The notes under the pieces: model-generated
The model's input: only the letters and a program-made list of their open reading frames with translations
What the model was told of the DNA's origin: nothing
Databases searched by the model: none
Translations under genes and position numbers: made by a program
From: Saxidomus purpurata
Lineage: Eukaryota; Mollusca; Bivalvia; Venerida; Veneridae
Length of the DNA: 64,000 nt
Direction of reading: 5' to 3'
Assembly: GCA_022818135.1 (NCBI GenBank)
Contig: JAFMSR010000019.1
Coordinates: 28,030,993 to 28,094,992, forward strand
Shown here: in pieces, positions 55,527 through 64,000 of the stretch
Position numbering within the stretch: position 1 is the stretch's first letter
Layout of the letters: every line of letters starts with the position of its first letter

Positions 55527-57041
55527 AATATTGTAGGGAGAGAGGTTGTCCGTAGAAATAACATATTACGGAAAAACAGTTGTTCCGATTGAATTTCTTT
55601 TAAAAACAATTTCAAACTTAGATGTGAAAATAATGTCATTTGGTGAGAATATTGATAATCAGGACATCCATTATATATTATAGTCGGACGAAAATTGTGA
55701 ATGAACAAATTTCTATATACGGAGTCAGCAATGGAAATGTGAAAAGTACTTAGATTTGCATTATGTTATGATGTTTCAGGTTTATAATTAATCAAATGGA
55801 TGTCATCATGTTCATGTCTACCTTATTGATGAAAAATGCTTGATGTGATATCGAGCAATTTATATATAACGGAGTTTGAAGCAGATGAAAACTTGGCTAG
55901 CTTGGAAATACATGTAAGCATACATGTCGAATAACCTCTGATTCAAGCAGTTTGTTGACAGTTTCTTGGGTCAGATATATATTATAATCAGATGAAAAAA
56001 ACCCCCCAAACAAAAAAAAACCTGGGAAATATTTTAAAAACGAAAGAAAGCCGTTTAGATGTCATCATGTAAAATGGGACAACTATCATCATGTCTTCAC
56101 CCTAGTTCTTGATGTACACACTTGTTTATATTCGAGCAATTCGTGATTCTGAGATGATTTTTAAAGAAAAATGTTGGTAAATTTCAATATGGGAAAGGTA
56201 CAAATGTAAATAATTTTAAACTCTATAATCAAAAATTATTGACCGTTTTTCATACCTGTCGAAAGTTTGCCATAAAGATAATAATTTCACATGATCAAAA
56301 TAATCTCTAAACAAAAGTAAATCTATGAGGAATATGTTATCAAAAATAATGACCAGTTCCGTTTAGTTGTAAATGTAAAATGTAGCCTATCATATGACAT
56401 TTATTAAGTATTTTTTGTGAGAACCTAAAAACTATGTCTCAATTATAGTCACCTACCGATTGTGCTGAACACTTCAAGAGTTCTGAAACTAATTTATAAT
56501 ATGAAAAACTTTGAGTAACATTTTTAATTAGATAGCTCAGTAAGCCCCGCTCGCATACGCAGTGCAAATTATCAGAAATACAGTACATCGTTTTCCTATA
56601 GATATACATGTAAACAAAATGTAAAAGGAAACTAAGTGTTGTGATGAAGTGGCCTACTTTACTTGAATCAACACTTGACGGTAACCACTTGTATAGCTTC
56701 CATGAAATCAGTACTTGTCGGTAACCTTGAAAGATCACGAAAACTGTCTGCGTCAAGTCTGTTGTTTACTTGACATTGTCACAATGTATACATTATTGGA
56801 AAGCTTATGAACTGAGTTTTCTAAAAATATGTGCATTTTGACATATTTTATTTAACCACAAACATTGATTCAGATGTTAAACCTGACCACACATTGGGAT
56901 TTTTACGTAGAAATTGTATGTTGTACAATTTGTCAAGGTTATCTAAGGGGGATTACCTACTGAGGTGACAATATCTTAGTGGTGGAACAGCTATGCTTTA
57001 TGAACTTGCTACCTATTTTACCTTTGGACTTGAGCTGCGCT
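55527..57041. other. Intergenic downstream of V3
   Basis: Contains the V3 3' flank and, from about 56540, dispersed repeat sequence: GCAAATTATCAGAAATACAG, also at about 3680, and TTATTTAACCACAAACATT, also at 43340. No gene was seen. Confidence 0.45.
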
Positions 57042-57160
57042 CACTTGGACTTGATGCCCCACTTGGACTTGCTGCGTCACTTGGACTTGCTACCCACCTT
57101 GGAGTTGCTGCGCTTATTGGACTTGCTGCACTAATTGGAATTGCTCATGGACTTGCTACT
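57042..57160. repeat. 18-bp tandem repeat, about 6.5 units
   Basis: Unit CACTTGGACTTGCTGCGT with variants, starting at 57042, 57060, 57078, 57096, 57114 and 57132. It reads as Leu-Gly-Leu-Ala repeats in one frame, but the frame is short and has no supporting context. Confidence 0.85.
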
Positions 57161-58075
57161 TTGCGGACTTCTTAGAAAAAAACTACTTAATTTGACCGAG
57201 CTTAGTTTCAAACCTCCTGAAGACCTTATCAATAAAACCCAATATTAGCTATATTGAGTAGTATAGAATCTACATCAAGAAAGTTGTAGAAAAGTCAGAA
57301 CTTATTGAACAACGTGGTCAACATCACACGTGACTCTATTTCCCAAAAACTAAAGTTTTCAAACATTTGTAACTGTTGTTCAAGTATTACATCAAATTAT
57401 GTTGCCGTTAAATGGCAAACATGTTAGAGTGCGAAGCCGTGGTAATTATTTTGTATAACATATGTACATTAAACAAGTGCTGTTTCCCTGATTGTAGTAT
57501 AATATCAACTGTTACCAGTACATGGGCCAACATTCATGCACATATTATCTTTTTTAAAGATAGAAAAATAGCTTTGTTTGTAATATTATTTATTTCATGA
57601 TATTAAAAGTGCTATTGAATCTGTTTTAAAACAATCTTGCTAAGCCCATGATAAGTTTGAATAAGTTTTGTATAACGTTTTGTATAACGTAGTGTATACT
57701 GTCAAAGCAAAGTTTAAACTTTAAACGCTGTTCGACGAGTTAATATAGCATTTACAGGACAAACATTTTCTCCCTGTTTATTTAGTCAATACACATGTAA
57801 GACCATGACCCGATTTTGAATGTCACATATAGATCTACTTTACTAAGAAAACTGAGTCCTATTTCTTCGTTCTAGATAGAGTTAACAATTGTCTCAAAAG
57901 AAAAATTATCCAAGTCAGAAAAGCATCTGGTAGAGACAACGGCCCATTCTGGTGGTAACAGTCATAGCTTGCTAAAACTCATGCCGTGATATTTATTGTA
58001 AACGAAAAGCATACTACGTTAGACGAAAACATTTGCAGGTGTATTCATTGTTTAAATCTACAGATTAAGTAACAT
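57161..58075. other. Intergenic, dispersed repeat
   Basis: 57180-57380 (CATCACACGTGACTCTATT, CTAAAGTTTTCAAACATTTG) has a diverged relative at about 63060-63300. No gene was seen. Confidence 0.45.
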
Positions 58076-58156
58076 AAATTTTTACAATAGGATTACGATA
58101 GAGCTGTGTTCTATGCGCTCTAATACAGCTCTATCGTAATCCTATTGTAAAAATTT
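58076..58156. repeat. Perfect 32-bp inverted repeat (hairpin), 17-nt loop
   Basis: Arms 58076-58107 and 58125-58156 are exact reverse complements, containing AATAGGATTACGATAGAGCT and its complement. The loop is GTTCTATGCGCTCTAAT. The 81-nt total size is like a microRNA precursor, but perfect pairing and lack of bulges are more typical of a recent foldback insertion. No terminator role is expected in an animal genome. Confidence 0.9.
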
Positions 58157-59354
58157 TCTTTCGCATTCAAGTTGTTTCTTCAAGAAAAAGAGTCGCCAGA
58201 AAGTTGCTAGAAAGCCTTCTATTTTTTGCAATAGAAATGATACTGCTACTTGTTTCTTATATGTACTTCTCGTTTCGAAAAGCAAATTTAAAAATGGTTT
58301 TGGTACAAATAAAGGTCATTTCTGTCAGTAGAACATATGTTTTGATAAAATGAGAGCTACTTGTAAATGTGCTCCTTGGACTTTAACAAAACGATTAAAT
58401 CGAAACCAGGAAGTATTTATATTTAGCACCGAATCATACAAAATACAAAGGGAAATTTACAATGACATGGCGCTATAGTTAATTTCAAAAAGAAACAACA
58501 TATAGTGTAAGTCCATGAACATTTTATTGTGCGTTTATCACCTTTAAAAAAACTGCCAAGACCCCGTTCTTGTAGTTTATGACTATTCTAGTTGAGATTG
58601 TGGCGGAATTCAGCTAAACAGTGCATGCTTTGTTAAGACAACACGGAACATTAGCAAAACGAATTAATCAAATGTTTCAAAGAAAATAATTGTTATGTCG
58701 GTGAATATTGTTTTTGAATAACAGTTTAATCATTTCTAGGAAGGTTATATATTTGTCATTTACTTTATCATACAATTAGCATATACCATATAAGATCCGA
58801 AAGGAATAAATAGTTATTCACATCACTATTGCGACATGCTTGTGAATGGTAATTCAATAAGTAATTAATGCATTAACAAAAAGTGTATCTTTATCTTTTA
58901 GGCCACTAACGTCCCTCTGATTTGTTTTAGGCCACTAAACAAACAAACCACCAAATGGAATATTTCATGTTATTCGTTTTATTAGTCTCCATTCTATTGC
59001 TTTACAGTATAAGATCTATAAAGCTATTATGTTTACATGAAAGTTACCGAATGATGCTGATTGTTTGAAACTAAAGCTAAACATGATATGCGTTTCTTGA
59101 AAAATAATCGATCACCTAATCGAAGTATTAAATTGTTTTCGATTGCACACATGTTTTTCATGGTACTATTTCTCACATACACATGGCCGTGGTTGAGGTT
59201 TCTAAAGGAAACCTGACTAGAAAAGAAGACATAGTTAAAAAAAAAGTTTAAATTAGAAATAATTGGTATGTATTATTTTACTACAGTTACAACAATTGGT
59301 CTACCCCTTTTCTTTTTTTCTGCTCTTTTAAAAGCTTAAGCCAAAAGTAAAACT
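58157..59354. other. Upstream region of the orphan membrane-protein gene
   Basis: AT-rich. A short direct repeat TTTTAGGCCACTAA occurs at about 58899 and 58927. No gene was seen. Confidence 0.4.
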
Positions 59355-59432
59355 GTTAAAGTTCGGTATTGTTCGAGGACCTTGTAGTGTTGTTAAATAA
59401 AACTTTCGTAAGACGAAAACCGAACTTTAAAA
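59355..59432. promoter_or_regulatory. Inverted TTAAAGTTCGGT / ACCGAACTTTAA pair before the TATA box
   Basis: The 12-bp arms, TTAAAGTTCGGT (within 59355-59367) and ACCGAACTTTAA (59419-59430), are inverted around a 51-bp spacer, 35-110 bp upstream of the TATA box. They could bind a dimeric regulator or be a small foldback. Confidence 0.35.
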
Positions 59433-59463
59433 CTCTTAAGTTACTTCAGGCCGTTTTAAAGGC

Positions 59464-59470
59464 TATATAA
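59464..59470 (+). promoter_or_regulatory. TATA box of the orphan membrane-protein gene
   Basis: TATATAA lies 56 bp before the ATG at 59526, a suitable distance for a short 5' UTR in an intronless gene. Confidence 0.55.
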
Positions 59471-59525
59471 TACAGTACTACCGCTTTTACCGTGCGTTTA
59501 TCATTTATCTGTTACATTCGCAAGT

Positions 59526-62120
59526 ATGCCTGCAAAAAACCTTATTACGATTTCGTGTTGGTGGATGGTTTTGTATCTTTGCTTTTTCATTCCATGGCTG
59601 GAAGGCAGTGAATCGTATAAACGTCATACAAGAAACCATGACAGCGCAAGGAACTGTTCACTGATACCAGCAAACAACAGAATGCAAGTTACTCTTGATC
59701 AACTTATCGAAGAAAATATTCGTTTAATTAATATGCTTATAACAGTTAACTGGAATTTTCAACCACCGAATGGAACATATCCAAAAGAAATGAGATGGCA
59801 TTTTGTGACGGACACACATTGGCGACGGTTTCTGTTGCTAGAAGATAACTTTATAGATATGTCTCTAGGAACGTTAGCGTATGGTATTACAGAAATGCCA
59901 CTGCAATTGAAACAAGTGCCTACAGATTGTTTAGGAAATATGACAGCGGATAATGCAGTGACCCTCCTCCAATTTTCTTTGCTGACTCTTCCAGCTAAAT
60001 CTAAGGCACTTCAGCAGGACGGTGTCAGTCCATATTTCACATGTTCAGGGTCGGTTACTTCTAATGGTAAATGGTGCAACAGAACTCTTTTGGGTGACAG
60101 TGTAGAATGTTACGAACTTCAAACAGACATATATTTTGTCTTTCTGCAATGGATTGTTTGGATAGTGTCAGGTTTTGCATTGTCATGCTGCATATATTTG
60201 ATTCCGAAATCACTCTATGAGATAAACAAAAACAATACATATAAACTTCATGATGCTTTATTTAATCTCAAATATATGGAAGTAATTGGGCGTAAGTTTG
60301 AAAACAATGGCAACTGGTTGAAAATAGATACGTGTAACATGGATGATCCGTTGTTGGAGTGTTTATTTTCAAATGAAGAAGAGGAATCCACATCCAAAAA
60401 GGAATCAACATCCGAAGAAAAATCCACATCCACCGGACAGACAAATGTAAAACGATTCAACGAAACTGTCAGCACTTATGAATTATGTGTTGAGCTGAAA
60501 TCAACTAAAAGAAAAAGTAATGAGCTCGTATCAGAATTTAATGTTTCACACAGCTTGTTACATCATCTCAAAAAGGCGATGAGTGATATATTTTTCAAAA
60601 GCAAAATTAGAAATGATAGTGTTTTAAGGCAATTTTGTTACGGAAAGCCCTTTTTAAACTTAAAATGCTCTAACAGTTGTTGGGAAAAAATAAGAAACGT
60701 ATATGTATACAAGTGTTTGAATGCCATTTCAAAAGGTTTTCTTATACTGTTTTGCTTCGTGCCGCTCGTAATAAGAATTAGAGCCGGTTATAAACTCAAC
60801 CAGATTCTTATAACGTTGTATGCCATTTTTGCGGTTGTCCTATGTATGTTTTATTTCTGGTGTGTTTTTTTAACACCTGAACTTATAGTTCACAGTAAAA
60901 ACATGTTAAGCGAGAGCCTCCGAATAGTTTACAGGAAAATCTCTTGGGAAAAAGCTAAACGTCTTTGGCCTACATCAAACATGTTAAGTTCATTTGTATT
61001 ACTTTTGCTATACTTTTTCTTGTGTTCATTACCATTTATCTATGTGTTAATTGTTCTTATCAGACAGGCGCGTATTCGCAAGAATCTTGCACAATTGACG
61101 GCGATTATTCTATTTGTTTTCTGCAATCTAGTTGTAATTATAGATTGTTTTCTATTTTATACAAAATGTCTTATCTATGTTTCTATTGGGCTCTTCATAA
61201 ATCACACGCAATTCACGAATAAGATCGCTTTGCTTCTCGTAATTCTATTCTATGTTTTCAAATGCCTGTCCGGGGTGTACCGGACGATCGGTATCGTCAA
61301 TGAACAGGTTTTTCATATTGTCCGTGATCTAAGCCAAGAAACTTTCTATGCTGAGGCTTTACGCACAAATGAAAATACAGCATTCATATTTCATTCCACA
61401 AATGAAAAGAGCAAAAGAAATTCAGCCAGACTTTTGATGAGAGAGGATGGCAAACTAGTCATTTGTACAACTGGTTTGATTCTGTTCTATAAATATCAAG
61501 AACCGGAACACTTGCCTTACATGCATATACCAGAGTCATTTTTGGATCAGATCGCGTCAATACCGGGACACCTCACACCAGGTTCAAAAAATTGTCTGCT
61601 ACTTACAGCCTGTACAAAAATAGTAATCGTAATAGTGTTTGTTATTGCAGCATTCAACGCCGTGCACGGTTTTCTGGGATCATATGATACATATGCAGCT
61701 ATTAATATAGTGTACACAGTTGTGGGAAGTTATATTTTGATAATGGTTGGTGATTTTTTGTTTCAACCGAACAAATATCAAATACATGACAATCAAATGC
61801 ATTTAAAAACATTGATTCAAAGACATTTAGAAGATTTTAAAGACACGTTTGAAGAAGCAGAATTCAAACGTCTGTCTAGTAAGCTACTTGGAACGCGGAA
61901 TGTACAATCTCCGTCGACGTCCGCAGCAGACAACTCTTATCCCGACTGTAATTTAGTCATTCAACGATTTGAAAGCGCAACAGGGGAGGAAATAGAGATC
62001 TTCGTGAAACCGTTATTTAAAAATGAACAGTCGGACTCTAAATCAGTCGCGAAGCTTCTATTTGGTGCTGAAGATTACACTGAGGAAAGTGATGAAAATG
62101 GTTATAACTTACTTATATAA
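59526..62120 (+). CDS. Orphan multi-pass membrane protein, 864 aa, single exon
   Basis: Family not recognised. One uninterrupted exon. Residues 5-27 are a hydrophobic leader. Residues 28-200 look extracellular, with five cysteines (44, 135, 173, 184, 195) and N-glycosylation sites at 43, 82, 138 and 185. A first membrane segment (202-226) is followed by a charged region (227-398) containing an acidic EEEESTSKKESTSEE stretch. A membrane-rich block follows, with segments near 399-418, 425-449, 486-512, 519-543, 545-559 and 567-585. After a soluble loop (586-690), two more segments (694-716, 724-743) precede an acidic cytoplasmic-type tail ending GYNLLI. The start has a TATA box upstream. A decayed relative lies at 11480-11866, so this belongs to a locally duplicated family. 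Receptor, channel or fusogen are all possible; the sequence does not decide. Confidence 0.88.
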   Translation: MPAKNLITISCWWMVLYLCFFIPWLEGSESYKRHTRNHDSARNCSLIPANNRMQVTLDQLIEENIRLINMLITVNWNFQPPNGTYPKEMRWHFVTDTHWRRFLLLEDNFIDMSLGTLAYGITEMPLQLKQVPTDCLGNMTADNAVTLLQFSLLTLPAKSKALQQDGVSPYFTCSGSVTSNGKWCNRTLLGDSVECYELQTDIYFVFLQWIVWIVSGFALSCCIYLIPKSLYEINKNNTYKLHDALFNLKYMEVIGRKFENNGNWLKIDTCNMDDPLLECLFSNEEEESTSKKESTSEEKSTSTGQTNVKRFNETVSTYELCVELKSTKRKSNELVSEFNVSHSLLHHLKKAMSDIFFKSKIRNDSVLRQFCYGKPFLNLKCSNSCWEKIRNVYVYKCLNAISKGFLILFCFVPLVIRIRAGYKLNQILITLYAIFAVVLCMFYFWCVFLTPELIVHSKNMLSESLRIVYRKISWEKAKRLWPTSNMLSSFVLLLLYFFLCSLPFIYVLIVLIRQARIRKNLAQLTAIILFVFCNLVVIIDCFLFYTKCLIYVSIGLFINHTQFTNKIALLLVILFYVFKCLSGVYRTIGIVNEQVFHIVRDLSQETFYAEALRTNENTAFIFHSTNEKSKRNSARLLMREDGKLVICTTGLILFYKYQEPEHLPYMHIPESFLDQIASIPGHLTPGSKNCLLLTACTKIVIVIVFVIAAFNAVHGFLGSYDTYAAINIVYTVVGSYILIMVGDFLFQPNKYQIHDNQMHLKTLIQRHLEDFKDTFEEAEFKRLSSKLLGTRNVQSPSTSAADNSYPDCNLVIQRFESATGEEIEIFVKPLFKNEQSDSKSVAKLLFGAEDYTEESDENGYNLLI

Positions 62121-62736
62121 TTTATAATTCATATTGATCTCCATTTGTGTAATGTAAACCTCTGTATGTTTGTATCAGAAAGTGTTTGTCGTAAAAGCAA
62201 ATTTAATGTCTTTCTAACACGACGATATTAAAATTGAAAAGTACAAAGTAATATTGTTTTCCTTTATGAAGATACTCGACATTCCGGGACAGACGATCTA
62301 CTTAACATTAATTCATTTTGTCTTCCGTCCCATGTGTTATTTTCGTATGATGCTACTCGAGTTGATGATAGTTATGTTCCTGTTTTTGTTTTCTTTCGGC
62401 TTTTTTTCTTGATCTACCGTGCAAAAAACTACATAAGAATTTATTACATGTAAACAATATATAAAATTAGCTGTGTTTTGTACGTATGATTCTTCATGAA
62501 ATAATCAGCTTAATATTCATATTTACGAATATATGACGTCACTTCTGTGTAGTTCAGCGCTTTCATAATTGCTTACCTATGTATGTTTTAGTTGCCTAAA
62601 GAAATTATTGTTATATGATATTGAACTTTTATTGAAGATTCACTGGAACAATATACGTTAATATTTACGGTGCACCTTTGATGTAAATGTGTGAATGTGT
62701 GTTTTTTTGTACATGTGTGTATATTCAGACTTGTAA

Positions 62737-62742
62737 AATAAA
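62737..62742 (+). promoter_or_regulatory. Candidate poly(A) signal of the membrane-protein gene
   Basis: AATAAA about 620 bp after the stop codon. No closer AATAAA was seen; other variants could be used. Confidence 0.4.
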
Positions 62743-62877
62743 ATACAATGCCATCCTAAAATTGAAATATTTTGTTGTTTTTGTTTTGGTAATTTTACCT
62801 TACAATCGTTACTGAGACGAACCAATACTAGATCCTCATCCTCTGTAAGAAACTTCCTCACATAAAGAGTCATAGTT

Positions 62878-62954
62878 GGTAGCAGGGTTCAATCGCATGA
62901 CCCTCAGAGGTTACAATGATTTCAAGGCAACCACTCGTCCACGGACGCGGACCA
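62878..62954 (-). repeat. tRNA-like SINE head, 77 nt
   Basis: Minus strand: TGGACGAGTGGTTGCC (A-box-like), then GCGATTGAACCCTGC (B-box-like), with a Ser/Leu-type extended spacing. The stems are imperfect. A tRNA-derived repeat is more likely than a functional tRNA. Confidence 0.45.
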
Positions 62955-64000
62955 AATTGAAATACTGTTGTTTAATTGAAACAAGATTTGAATAAAATTT
63001 GGTTAAATATATTACAAAGTCTCACTAGCAATACGACAAAATTTCACGTAGACGGAAAGCAACTTCTTAATTTTACAGAGTGTGGTTTCACATTTTGAAT
63101 AACTCCTCAAGCCTTCGACAGAAGCCAATATAATAAAATGTTGTTTCAACTGTATTAATTAGTGCAGAATATACATCAAGCCAATTGTAGATCTCTGTAA
63201 AGTAAAATGTAATTGAACTACGTGTACAACATAGATGTCTCAACACCACACGTGACTTTATTGCTCAAAGACTAAAGTTTTCAAACATCTGTAAATTTTC
63301 TAATTTTGCCTTATTCTTTATTTAACTCCTTTTATCGAATTTCATTGTCCGAAACATTACTGAATCAGTATTGAGGAAAAATACTTGACAATTCATTCAG
63401 ATAGAGCAGAATGCGCGGAATTTCAGTGTACAAGAACAAGAACTTTACCTTACCTAATTTTGAATTACCCCCGTTTATTTCATTTTCTTGCCGAGAGCAT
63501 AAATCGTAAGGTGCGGAATAAAATTTGTTGAGAAAGAACAATTACGGGAAGTACTGTACCCCAGAACCCTCTATTGCCTTATTTGTGAATTATCCACCTT
63601 TAATTTAAGTAATGTTTCTGTCAGATCACATTGCTTCAATATGCAATTAATTTAGACTAAACTTTTGAATACGGGTATTTTGGCAATAAATAGTATTGCA
63701 ATGCACAAGAACCATATTCAAGCATCACCACATCGGGGCCATTTGTCGCTTATGAGCTCTTGTTTTGTCATGATATAACAGTGCTATTGATCTAATCATG
63801 TTAAAAATGAATGACTGGTAAGACCATAATATATTTGTAATATTGGCTTAAATTGTAATTTCAGAGTGAATTTGTAATAAAAAACATTTATTAAGAATAT
63901 GTAGCGTTTTAAAGAGCAAAGCATGTCTAATTATTTATTATGTCCACAAAGCCACGATTCGTAAATAGAAAACCGACGTTTAAGGTCACATTGAATTTAC
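62955..64000. other. Intergenic, dispersed repeats
   Basis: 63060-63300 is related to 57180-57380. 63400-63750 contains three diverged units of the AAGAACCATA repeat also seen at 25.73-25.95 kb. No gene was seen. Confidence 0.5.

Noticed and set aside
56993..57175. Small Leu-Gly-Leu-Ala repeat protein
   Set aside because: It is encoded by an 18-bp tandem repeat with no signal peptide, homologue or promoter; treated as a repeat.
59526..62120. DC-STAMP-like or Patched-like identity for the orphan membrane protein
   Set aside because: The number of membrane segments is suggestive, but none of the hallmark motifs of those families could be found by eye.

Overview
The window looks like AT-rich nuclear DNA from an invertebrate animal, most likely a bivalve mollusc. 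This is an inference from spliced animal genes (dermatopontin-like, vanin/pantetheinase-like), large repeat-filled introns, tRNA-like SINE heads and many short inverted-repeat elements. Nothing in it identifies the species, and no bacterial, plasmid or viral genes were seen.

Layout. 0.5-5.5 kb: a four-exon dermatopontin-like gene (+), whose introns hold a 23-bp minisatellite, a 51-bp tandem repeat and poly-G tracts. 5.8-6.5 kb: a mariner-type MITE. 7.4-10.3 kb: a 2.9-kb imperfect palindrome next to a homopolymer block. 11.5 kb: a decayed fragment of the large membrane-protein gene found intact at 59.5 kb. 13.3-18.0 kb and 26.9-32.4 kb: two related large elements. They have inverted termini, a central array of roughly 172-bp units and LINE remnants, and they flank the first vanin-like gene.

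Three vanin/pantetheinase-like genes are present: V1 (19.7-25.1 kb, -), V2 (40.0-47.9 kb, -) and V3 (52.4-55.5 kb, +). Each has a short signal-peptide exon ending after a Gly-Ser-Gln, a phase-0 intron and one long catalytic exon. V1 and V2 are in tandem; V2 and V3 are head to head. All three keep the nitrilase-fold Glu-Lys-Cys triad. V3 has an altered PEDGIYG signature, and V1 lacks the C-terminal hydrophobic tail present in V2 and V3. The V1 intron carries a CR1/L2-like LINE inside a TTAA-flanked element. MITEs of one or two related families lie around V2 and V3.

59.5-62.1 kb: a single-exon gene for an 864-residue multi-pass membrane protein that I do not recognise, with a TATA box upstream and a poly(A) signal downstream. 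An 81-nt hairpin with perfect 32-bp arms lies 1.4 kb upstream of it.

Working picture: secreted or cell-surface proteins (extracellular-matrix dermatopontin, pantetheine-hydrolysing ectoenzymes, an orphan membrane protein) in a repeat-rich region shaped by local duplication. There is no sign that the three gene types form one pathway. Two blocks of near-pure homopolymer (7.05-7.41 and 41.75-42.28 kb) are probably assembly or consensus artefacts.
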